A stretch of 64,000 bases of DNA, taken from the NCBI GenBank assembly GCA_963855995.1, contig OY979724.1, positions 8,193,032 to 8,257,031 on the forward strand, given 5' to 3'. The notes under the pieces were generated by a model. That model was given only the letters and a program-made list of their open reading frames with translations, was not told the DNA's origin and searched no databases. The DNA comes from Muricea muricata (lineage: Eukaryota; Cnidaria; Anthozoa; Malacalcyonacea; Plexauridae). The position numbers were made by a program, and so were the translations under genes. Numbering within the stretch: the first letter of the stretch is position 1; each line of letters opens with the position of its first letter. This document shows, one piece after another, positions 40,976-53,000 of the stretch.

Positions 40976-43681
40976 CTGTACTGTTCTGTCTGTATAACTG
41001 GCGTATCACATCCGTTTTTATATAGCATTACTGTTTTACATCACTGTGCCGATCGAAGCATAACAACTGCACACGAGACCGCGGGAATATATCAGCCTGC
41101 TTTGCAGACTGTGTTCGAAGCGTGCGTATGATGAAACATTAATGGCAAAAATGTAAGGCGCCGAAGTCATTCAAATGAAATCGCCTTTCTTTAAAGGCTA
41201 TAGTCTACCCAAGTACGTAAATAAATGCGTTATGTCTATGTAAAACGCCGTTATGACGGTTATGTTATACCTAAGGTAGACCGCCGCGCCAGATAGTTTG
41301 AAAATATGTACACAATAAATGCGCAAGAACAAGGCTTCCAGAAGAAAAGATAACACAAATCATTTGCTACTTACTGTATCCTATATCTGCCAAATTCGAC
41401 GAAATGCGTTCAGGTTCTTCGATTTGCCAATGGCCTCGTGGTTACGACCTCTTTCTGTGAACCAGCTTTATAATTCCGGGAAACTTGATATCCAAGGTTG
41501 TAAAGCTATACATAGATCTGAGTGACTGATTCTGATTGGCCTACATCTCAATATAACGGCTACTGATTTGCCGGAGTGGCCAAGAAATCGAAGTAATAGC
41601 TTCCACTGTATGTAAGGAAATACCAAAATGTTTTTGATGAATGGAATTTGACCCCAGAAAGGTTACTCTCCCACGTTAAGCCTGATCCCACTATCTCCCA
41701 CTATCGACATAAGCGCAAGAACAAATTACAACAAAACAAAGAAATGAAATCAAGTGTGCGACTTATTAAGCATCAAGATGAGCACAAGCATAAGGCTATG
41801 GGGATAAGCTACGGTAGAACATATCAGAGCAAATTCAAAAGAAAATTCTTTCTGCTTTGTCACCAAACGTTATCTTTTGTTATGTTGCTTACGTATATGT
41901 TGACGAAGTCGTTAATGTACCGCATTTTAAATCATCACAAAAGTATCTATATTATTGCAAAGAAATCTAGAAATATTATGAAGGTTCTTTGAGAAATCTT
42001 TATTAATTTAGTTTCATTTGGACTACGAACCCTATACCTCATACCGAAAATAGCTCTAATAGTTCTTGACGCATCAATAACAAATCCCAAGGTCCGACAT
42101 ACGAGGCGAAATAACCAAGATAAAATACTTTCGAAAGGCTCAATTGCGCAATATTTAAATCACTCATAACCACAGTTAAAGAGGCGCGATTAATCACAAC
42201 CTGCAACGCGTAAATTTGTTTACGTTTCAAATTATTCAGAATAGCTGTCGCTATTATTGAAACCACGAAAATGCCTGCGCAGCCTCAACGTAAACTGGAG
42301 TTGGTAAACTATCTGAATAAGCCAAACCGTGACTAGCTCAAGAAAACAAAGAAAAGAAAAAATCTAAACCAAGAAAAACAAATAACATTAGAGACGTTAA
42401 GATTGCCGTTTACGCCAAACGGCCAAGCTCAGTAAGTTCCTTTGTGAATAAAATCGAAATCATCAACCGTGAATTGTTCATGCCACACGACTTATTAACA
42501 GGATATAAAATGCTGCACTAAGCCCTGTGTATGACCGCAGAAAAGTTATCACTGATGGGCAATAGTTCATGCAATCGCTCGACGTTTAAGTTACGTATAA
42601 ATTAACCGCTGTCTGTGTAGCCGTCCAACTGTAAACTTCAAACGTCAAGCTGTGCGGACAGAAAATCATTGAACATCAACTTACAGGTTTCTGTAGTCAA
42701 ACAAGGCGTCTTCTTGTGTGGCGGCATTTTCAATCACTTCAATAAATCTTTTAGGTAAAATATTTGACAATCAATGATTTTGTTTTAATCGCAAACAAGG
42801 TATCTGAGGCTAGCCGTTTGCTGAAAACGTTAATCTTAAGGTCGCTATTGCTGAAAATTTAGCTTACTTATTCAGGTAATCTACTAACCCTAATGCATTG
42901 CGTTATAGTTAATCATGCCTCTTTTGAATGAATACCAATGTATTATTTAAAATCCTGGCCTCTGATTGGACAATCCACCTCAGATTGTTATGCGCTGACT
43001 AACTTATGCGTACTACTACCTGAATATTCAAGCAAAAGCAAAATACAAAAATTATGTCATTAAAAATCAAAGAAAAGTTAGTGCACGAAGATATGTGGGT
43101 GTATTAAATTTTCGTCGTGTCTTAAAATTAAATATGTTTTGCTTGATGATACTAAAATTATTGGCACTTGTTTTGCACACCGGATTGTTTTGAAAAAGAA
43201 CCTGTGAGAAACAATGCATGAAACAATTATACGCCTCAGTGAATATCGGTATTTTTTTATGCACAAGCACTGTATATTTGGTGTAATCTTATTGGTTCCT
43301 CTACTAGTAGGATATTAGCTCATATCCTGCTAGCAGAAAAATATAACAAAATGGCGAAGGATTTGGAAAGCTAACTGAGAATGATGTTCAAATTTTACTA
43401 AAAAAGCTACAAACATTCTGATGATAGTATTTGATTGTAGGAGGGGCGTTTAGAGAGGGGGGGGGGGCAAAAAGGCCAATTTGCCACGGCCCAAGACATA
43501 AGGTGCCCCAAAGCAAAATAGAAATAAAAAGCGAGTAACTTTACTTTGCGGAGACTCAAATTTTTGTCCCGGGCCCCCACAACGGTCTGGGTGGCCCCGG
43601 ATTGTAGGTAAAACGACGGAATCCAAGTCCTTTAGTAGTTATTTTAACTTCTATCAGTACTTGAGTTGTTTATATTATAAA
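40976..43681. other. Intergenic between LINE and TSC2 3' end
   Basis: No exon, RNA gene or long repeat recognised in about 2.7 kb. The TSC2 3' untranslated region should extend into its right end. Confidence 0.35.
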
Positions 43682-43769
43682 ACAGTTATTCCACAAACTC
43701 GAGTAGTATTCTCTCGATGCTGCGCATCCTGTTGGCTACCAGCTCGTGTACGCCTCGTGGAATAACTGT
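43682..43769. repeat. 88-bp palindromic MITE
   Basis: ACAGTTATTCCAC inverts as GTGGAATAACTGT, with inner ACTCGAG/CTCGT motifs. It lies 62 bp beyond the TSC2 stop codon, so it may be transcribed in the 3' UTR. Confidence 0.55.
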
Positions 43770-43830
43770 GTCCGTTATTATTCACTTATATTCACGGAGT
43801 CTGAGGGAAATAATTGTTAATTATCGCCCA

Positions 43831-44019
43831 CTATTGAAGGATATATTTTGTAAAGTCCACGACATTGTGAAGATCTTTTCTTGGAACTAACGACTCGGTT
43901 TTTGTCCCTGCGGAAGGAATCCTCGACTGTATTCTCTTTATTTGACGTAATCTTTGCAACCAGTTGCAGCCATAAGCATCTGTGGGAGTCTTCTGACTTT
44001 TGTGGATCACAGACGCCAT
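43831..44019 (-). CDS. TSC2: TSC2 last exon with stop
   Basis: Acceptor CGTTCTTCAG, 62 codons then TAG. Encodes [34 protein letters not shown] and the tail [12 protein letters not shown]. This matches the human tuberin C terminus (MAS-x-VHHS...WIARLRHIKRLRQRI...VEDFTEFV). No clear AATAAA was found close downstream. Confidence 0.93.
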   Translation of the reverse strand: MASVIHKSQKTPTDAYGCNWLQRLRQIKRIQSRIPSAGTKTESLVPRKDLHNVVDFTKYILQ

Positions 44020-47000
44020 CTGAAGAACGCAATTCAAGAATATTACCACAAGATTGATACGGTTGGCTCAATCCGTTCTGCCTACTTCACGAAACTACAG
44101 AGAAATATTCAAGGTTTTTCAGTGTTTGATTTCAAGGTTGAATTCAGAACACGAATATATGAAGTGCACCCCCCCCCCGAAATCAACGCTCTAGTTACGG
44201 CCTTGGAAATGTCATTTTTCCCAAGGAATCGGGACATTCGAATCAGGATAGATTCACCAACCACTAGGAAGGATAGATTCCATCAGCTGTGTCTTAGAAT
44301 AGCACAGTAAAAGAACTCTTACATTTACATGTAGCGCCATGTGTCGAACCAGTATAGGTAAATTTCCATCAGATATGACCCGGGGTCCATAGTTCGTATT
44401 GATAAAGATGTCCTTGAGTTCATCCTTGACATTGAGACGTATGACATTGCATTCGTTATCCAATGGTTCTATCGCTATCTCGACAAAGTTGAATTGACCC
44501 TGGCAGGAAGCAAGAAGCACGATTAAAGAATCCTGCGAGGCCAACTTATGAAAAAGAAATTGTTATTTAGGGATGTACTGTTACTATTTGTGAGCACAAC
44601 ATTTATTCTCAATATAAGCACGGTTGCTAAATCAGTTTTAAACAAGGCTGAAGCAATTCAACGCACGTGATACGGGGGGAGGGAATTGCGCATCCCCCTA
44701 GTCATGGCCGGAGTGCATTGGACGTAAATTTGATAAACAGATATTTTAGACACTTGAGTTGCAACCTACTGGCAATACTTGATTATTGCACGTACAGTTC
44801 GGAGTATCAAGCCTGATATTTTCATTATTACTTTGATTAACTCTATAGATGTGTCATCATGCATTTATTGTGCAAAAATTACTCTTGTATTTTGAAGAAA
44901 GGATGCGACACACATGACCAAGTGATGAATAACACAACCAGAGTGCTCAACATGTTGTCATTAGAGCTAGCAGAACACCCCTCCCCCCCCCACCTACCAG
45001 ATCATGCTGGACCTCGTTACCTTCATCATGTCTCGTTCATTATGACTTTTACCATTGTTAAGGGCTGAACATCGAAATTTTGCGAGACATTAATCAACTA
45101 CCCGCAATTTGGTACAAATCTACTACAACCATCTCGCCCATCCGAGCTGATTGTGAAGACTTTTTTCAAACCTTATGTATGCTGTTTCAGTAACTTACAG
45201 CAAGTCTGCAAATATCAACCTGCATGAACATACAACTATCAAGCGAATAGGCTTGATACAAGTTGATGATAAACTTGAAACAAACTGGCAAAACCCACAA
45301 CTTGTATCAAGTCGTGTTTGTGGCTGTGTAACAGATGGCACACCTTCAGCGTTTCGACGGAAGGGCCTTAGTCTAACAGCTCTTAACCATATTGCCAACA
45401 CGCACAAAACTAAGGACTATGATAAGAATCTCTATACCTTAATCGTACCCATTTTGTACGTGCTTTTAGATTCATTGTACACAATCGTTACGAAGTCGTT
45501 ACCAATATGCAACTTCTTGGAGTGGCAATTAGGGTCATTCTCCTTGTTTGGCATTAACGTCGCAATGTGAAACATAACTAGATAAAAAGACAGTTTGCAA
45601 GGCGCGTTTATAGCCGCAGCTACTCGGGCGATTTTTTCCTCGCTACATTTTTTACATCGTCAGCAAAGTGTGGTGGCCACACGCGAGACAAAAAGTTTGA
45701 CGCTGATAAATTTTGCACGATGAGGGGGGGGGGGGGTGTATACGTCATGTTAACGCCATACTAACGCATCTCATAGGCTAGATAACAGCTCGTGGTGTAG
45801 TGTTTTTCATTCGAGCTCGCTACACGAGAGATAAATCCGTCGACTCGTCAAAAATCATTCAACTAATTCGCGTTATCGCGATCACCTTTGACGATTTTTC
45901 CTGACTGTCGGACCGCGCGTGCGTGGGTGGCTAAACGAAAGATTTTCGAAATTTGTTGTCAATTTTAAAAAATCCCGAGGAAAAAATCACCCGTGTAGGC
46001 GCAGCTCAATGCACACTTAACTCGTTAGTACAGGCATAACAAGAGATGCCAAAAGAGAATTGTTTCTTTAATAAATACATCACGAAAGATCATTCAGATT
46101 TATCATGGAGTTACACCACTTGCTGGATCTCTTGCCTTAGGTTTATTAAAGGATATTTTTGTGAGCCGTGAAATGCTTGATTTTGCTGGCGTGAAATGTG
46201 ATTAGGTCACGCACGTGAGGCGTCATTCTCAATATAAATGCTCCGTGAAATGACATAATACATGTGACCTGATTGTTCAAACAAGTGTAAACTAAAGTAT
46301 ATAATTGGGAGGCCTTTCGTAGAAATAAGATCTCTAATCAGTCCAGAGATCCAAGATCTCTAATTTCATATATAATTCTATTTTTTCTAATACTTCCTAT
46401 GGCTAAAAAAGTTACCAGTTCACCAGTCTAGTGCACGGCCAAAAAACAACAGAAAGGAAGTCAAATCGTTTTGAACACTCAGGCAACGAAAATTGAGAGA
46501 TTGGCACTAGACTTTACTTATCGGACGCGAGTTCTCACTCCAGATAGATATGGAGCTCTAACTGATCCTACCTTGAGCAATGTCACTCCTCCAACTGTAA
46601 GCATATTCCCCGTCAGCGCCGTTCTTTTCCAGGCCTCCAGTATAAACCTCACACAACAAGCAATCTCTGAGTCGCACCAGCTCTCCCAGACCTGATAGGA
46701 ACTCCATGTACCTAGAGGATCCGTATTGATTACGAAGGATAGAAACCTCGTCGTTTCCCTGATCTGCACCAACGTATATTACACCAATCTTGTGTGTGTC
46801 GTAGGGTGGAATGCGGTCAAGATTCTTGACTGCACGATGGTAAAACTGAAGAAATTCGAAGCAAAAAAAATCCTTTGCGAATTCTTTTGAAAGGAGGGCT
46901 GGAAGAATTTTGGGTGGGCTCTAGATGCTTCGGGACGTGGTGTAAAATATCAAACCAGGGGGAAGCTGGGGAACACGGGGGGGGGGGGTGAAGCAACATT

Positions 47001-50000
47001 CTAGTGATACATAAATACGTCGAAGGAGGGATTTATGTCATATGAAGACCCTAAGACGAAGCGTCCGAGGGCTTTATGACATAATTCCGGACTTTCGAGG
47101 TATTTATCTAGCATGATTTATTTTTGAGGAGGTTTTCTCAAGTCTCTTTCGACTTTAAACAATTGAAGTCAAGATTCTTCGAGAGTTTTTCACATGTTTC
47201 ATCTGTTTATTTAATCAAGGTATTCATCTGACATAAGTACCTCGGAACGTAAATTGTGTGGGGTTAGACACTTTGAGTTTTACGGACAATTGAACCCCTC
47301 AATCCCTCCCAGAATATCCGCCCATGCTCCGATATTATTACACAATGAATGTTGACCACATCACCAGCTGGAGAACTTTAATAGAATCGCAAGAACAACT
47401 TAATCCTCATGTTTTCTTAACGGTGATCTAAATTCGTATGCTCACCGAAGAACGAGAAAATTGTGCGCGATGTTCAGCAAGAGCGCGGGAAATACCCAAT
47501 TAAGTTTTGCGATCAGTGTTTAAAACAAACCTCTTGCTCGGGTAATGCCAGCGGTATTTCATCCTCGCTAAACCACGACGAATGAAAAAACTGCAGGAAA
47601 ATGAAGTTTGGACTCAGCGCGCCGTAGGCACTCGACACATCTTCGGCATTCTCCTCGCAACCTTCCGTGACTGAGTCGGAAAATGGCCCGTTATAGCTTC
47701 TTCGTTTGGCACGGTTGGCATTCTTATTAGGAAGTTGAGATCCAGACATGGTTTGACGACGTAAAATCACGGATTCTTTCTTTTCCTTATTTTCTTTCTC
47801 GCTTACATTGTCAAAAAACTTCAACAGACCTAAATGTCAAACAGACACTATTTCTAATGCTACATCTACAAAGTCCTTATCGCAAGACGCAAATCATTGC
47901 AAATTGCAAGCAAAAAATATTCCTTGCTTATTTGGAACAACAAAGCCTGTTACAGCTTTGTCATATCTGGCTTGATTTTTAAGATATTTCGAGTAAAACC
48001 ATTTTGGCAAACAATGCAGATACATTGTGTGGAAACGCTGTTTAGGCCTCCATGCACTTTAAGCATTTTTAAGGAGGTCAATAATAAGGAACGGTTTAGA
48101 CCAGATACGCACAAAACAATGGTAATATGGTTTGTTTTGACTAATTTCCACTGAACGTCGGCAATTTTTTGGGAAAATGTATATGCCACCATCATTTACC
48201 TCGTTTCTCTTTCACCGGCTCGGTGATTTCTGGCGATGACGATGTCCTACGAAGCATTCCTAAATCAACCGTAGCACTCTTGTTTTGCTTTAAGGTTACT
48301 TTTTTCGTAGGGGTCTTTCTTCCGGCCACATCAGCCACCGGGCTTACGGTCCTCCGGCCATTTCGAGATGTCTTCCCCGACGTCTTGGCGGAAAAAAATT
48401 CCGGACTTTTTGTACGTGACAACAGAGGAGTGGACGGGAGAGACACCGAGCCACTACTCGTGTCGCTCATTCGATGACATCTTCCCACAGCACCGAGCGG
48501 ACTTTGCGCGCGGGAGCCTGGTAACGAGGTGGTTGCTTTAGCGGAAGTTACGTCAATTGTATCTTGAATGTTGCTGATGTTTATGGGAATGAGTGCCGGG
48601 GTTTGGTTTAGGTCGTCATTTTCGAAGCTGGGTGAAATTCCTGGTTAAGATAAAAACACATACAGATAACAAGTTTCACCGTGTTTTTCCCATAGATATC
48701 TCATATACACTAGATGGTGCATCTCACACTGTGGGCAGGCGAAAATTGAAGCCAGATCGCAGGTGTTGGTCGTTCACACAGAGTTGACACGGAGCATGAT
48801 AATTTGTGTATTTTGTATTGCGGAAATGGACAAAGTTGAAAATAAATCCTGTTTTATGCAGCTAAAAAGTAATTAATACACAAATGCAGAAAAGTATAGT
48901 GTTTCCTGTAGCATTTTTTTAATGAGTGGGAACGACCAATATGGCCGCTGTCTATTGTTATGAGGGGATACCGCTGAGATTTTTGGCTTCACTTTTGATA
49001 TGCAGATGCGCTATAGAGTGTATATGAGATATCTATGGTTTTTCCCGAAGTTCCGATAGGCACTTATAGTAGTACGTATTCCATATAAGGTAAGTGATTG
49101 CACAATATGCAAGAGCATATACACGACGCTGAAGAGCATATACATAACGCTCGAAAATAACAACATGGCGCATACATGCAGAGAGAAACTCAGCCTTACT
49201 CGCCCTTCGGGCTCGCGCTTTAGCTAAATTTGGTGAAGTAGATACAGTCCCAGTGAGGGAGAATAACCCTTTTAAAATTGAGAAAAAATATAATATAAGA
49301 AAAAAAGTATTCGTGTGTTAAGCAGAAAAAAAGAAAAGCACGTAACCGGGCTCGAACCCGAAACAAACAGGGCTAAAGCGCACGACCTAGACCACTGAGC
49401 TAATGCGGCGAATCGAAAGTTTACCGTTAAAAACTAAATTTACACTGCTTATGTAACCTATTATATTTGAAACGTCGTGTATATGCTCTTCAGCGTCGTG
49501 GATATGCTGTTCAGCGTCGTGTATATGCTCTTGCATATTAAGTATATATTAGCCCATATATGGAATACGTACGATAACCACATATGGAAGTTCCAAACAT
49601 GCAAACCATTAACTATGGTGTAACGTACTGTATGACATTTGCGCAGAAATTGAAGCCCAAACACAGCTAACATGTTGTTCCAAATCATTCAAATTTGCCG
49701 AAGCACCCACGCCGGATGTTGAATCGAGATCGATTGTGTTTAAAGTATACATACTCTCATTGGTTCGCTGAGTCAAATGCAGTCACATATTTTACATGAA
49801 GTACCTTCATTTTCCGAGTTTTCGGCACTATCATCTTCCTGCAAAGAAATCAAAAGCATTCAACATCAACATCATCGCGACAAAGTTTACTGAGTGGATC
49901 TCCCCGCGTGAGAGATATGATCATCACGTCCTACCCACAACTTAGTATTTTTAAGATTTTCAAGTGTAGTAACCAAAAGCGATCATGATACTTACTGATT

Positions 50001-53000
50001 CGCCAAGACCTGTTCCATCTCGAGTTAGAAAATTCTTTAGAGGACTTGCATCGAGGGGTGATTTGCCAACAACAGGCTAAAATAAAGAACACGAAATTTG
50101 TCTTAAACTATACTTAAATTTCAGTATAAATTTGCGGAGACACTAAATGTTTACATATATTAATTCAACGCTCGTGCGGAACTCCTTGGTTGCTACATTC
50201 AAGATCATTTGAGAAGCAATACAATGAAGTCAAAATTGTTCATTACCGGCTTACGAAGTGTGTGCGAAAAACACAGCCAGCGCCTTTGTTTCACCGCCGG
50301 TAATAAACACTCTGTCGTTTAGTAGATGTTACGTATTATATAATATATACAGGGTGTATAATAAAGTTTACAGTTGAAAAAATTCTGTTAATGCAGAGAG
50401 TGTTCAATGTTTTAATGAAATATTGTAATTCTGAGTTGGTTAGCTCCATCGGAAACATCCGAAAGAATATTTTTTTACAGAACTAATTTTTTTGCTAAGG
50501 TGGCTTATTATCAAAAGCTATTTTGATAATAAGCCACCTAAAATGCCTCGCGCACAAAAATGGATTACTGAAAAGCAATTTTAAGTTAGTACGACAAAAG
50601 TAAGAAGTATGTTGAACACATCAGCGAAGTTTTAGACAATTTGATTCGCGCGAGTTCCAGCACAAGACCTTTAAAACTAGACTTTTCACCATTTTTGCAC
50701 AATTTATTAATATAAATTAATTTTATGCGTAAATTGAATTCGTTGCATAAATTAAAGTAACGCATGCGTTAATTTAGCGTGTAAAGTGATTTTTGAATGC
50801 CCACTAGTTGATAGTGCTTGCACCAAAAATGTCTGAAACGTTGCTTTATAAAACGTACTCCATATTTTAACACTATCTGTTAAAAACCCCTTTCAAACAA
50901 GTAGTTTTTGTGCGCAAAGACTTTAAAAAGTGGTTTTTTATAACCAGCCACCTCAAATAAAAAATATTAGTTTTATGACGAAAAAAAATTGCCAGATGTT
51001 TCAGAGGAAGCGGTACTGCTTAGGATCACTAAAGTCTATCAAAGACTTTGCATTAGCAGACTTTTTCCTACTGTAATCTTTTTGTTTTGATACACTTTTG
51101 ATAGAAACTTGGTAAAGCTAAATTTCCATGCACTTCATAACATTTCGCGACCTAACTACGCAATTTTACTATTTTCACTATTTTCTCACTAAATTCTTGC
51201 CAAGATCAAAATTTAGTCCAAAATAGAAATTGTCGAGTTTGGTACCTTTTGAAACTCGTCCTGGCGTGATGAATCATGGTCGCTTCCTGAGAAAAAAGAA
51301 CCACGATTTGACTTTAAAAAACACGATTTGACTTTAAAAAACACGATTTGACTTTCCCATTTGAAGACACATTTTCTTAACAGAAGAACACATTTACTTA
51401 AAATAAGATAATTGTTTCTTAAATAAGACATCAAAGAATTGTAAGAAATTTTTTCTCAAAAACTTTCTTGAAACATGAAATTCCAGAATTCGCAAGTTTT
51501 CAATTAAACGTGGTTTACTGGCCGTTTAACAGATTGTGAAGTTACATAACTCTAACTATATAGTATATGTACTGCCAGGTGTGGTCATTAATAATTTACT
51601 TGTTTATAACTTAAAGGGAAATAGCAACAAAAAATTATATTGTCTCACTTGAAAGAGACCCCAAACAATACCTAGAATTTCTATATCTGCCTTATTTCGT
51701 GAGATATTTTGATTAGAAATATTAAGTTGTCCGCCATCTTGGATATTTGTGGATATGGATGGTACGTCACAACTGGGGTCACGCAATTCATATTCTTTTG
51801 AAACAATGATTAACACGCGCCCACAACCGCACATACGATAAGTGCTTAGGATTTCAACACAGACTGAATAGGCTTTAAACAATATTTGATTGCTGGCAGG
51901 TATTTAGGAGTAGCTTTGAATTAATCTAAGATGACGGACAGTTCGTTGATTTAGGTGAGAATATCTCCCGAAGTAAAACAGATATGAAAATTTGGCAATA
52001 GACTTGTATTTATTGTTTTTAAATCTCTTTCAAATGACACGAATAAAATTTTTGCTGCCATTTCCCTTTAATTTTGTTACATCATACTAGAAGGAATGGA
52101 CTGGGAACGCGAGCGAAAGCGCTAATATGTTGCTGACGCGATGCCCGAGATACGCCAGATACGCTTCCTTCGATTCCAGTTACAATTCCAGATACAAAGA
52201 GATACAAAGTTTTAAAAAAGCGGCAAAAAATCAGGTCTAACCTTGAGAATCATTTTCAAGCAACACATCATTCTTGGCGTCTGGTACGACATCGAGAAGC
52301 TAGAAAGACGAATGTTTTGGTAAAACGATATCAAGTTTTTCTATTTATCCGGTTCGGGTAGCAATGATAACTACGCCTTTATTATAGCTTCAGTTAAAAA
52401 ATACAATGGACTTACAATGGTATCATAGCAATTATTTTCATACAAGAAATTATGAGTCAATGTGTGTTACTTCGGCTTTCGTGCCAGAATACTTGATAAG
52501 ATTTTAAACCGTGACGTGACCCAAGTCGTTCCCTCTACTTTCTCTAACGAATTTTTTTCTAAATACAATATTTACGAAGCGAGCCACTTGTGGCAAGTCT
52601 GACCAAACAAAGTCTACCTTGTAAAGTATATTCATATTAATCTGACTCTGCAGAGAACAACGTAAAATTCGTTGTGTCGAGAGAGATTTGAAATCGCATC
52701 TTCGGGTTTCAAGACTCGCTAACAATCCCAGTTGACTCGATAGCTCAATTGGTGGAGACCAATTGAGCTATCGAGTCAACTGGGATTGTTAGCGAGTCTT
52801 GTCCAGTTTAAGTGCACGAGATATTTCGTGACGACTTAAAGCTTGTCCTTGAGGACGCCCAGTGCTTCAATTCTACTTCAAAACCATCCTTAGAGATATG
52901 AAAAACTAGTAAAATTTCTTCCCGGTAACTAACATGCATTGAAACGGAAACTATATCTTAGCTGTGCATGGCATGTCCAATAAATGTCAGAAGAGCCAGT

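Noticed and set aside
41550-41590. Words resembling the start of a tRNA-Leu (GCCGGAGTGGCCAAG)
   Set aside because: No B box or T arm follows at a suitable distance.
44254-44310. Plus-strand frame at 43954-44310 over TSC2 3' exons
   Set aside because: It is the antisense of two well-supported TSC2 exons.
52604-52753. RalGAP-beta as an alternative identity for the large minus-strand gene
   Set aside because: Considered first because of the shared GAP fold. The IPPYDTHK block, the RRPTGNTSW signature and the C-terminal [11 protein letters not shown]...DFTKY tail fit tuberin instead.
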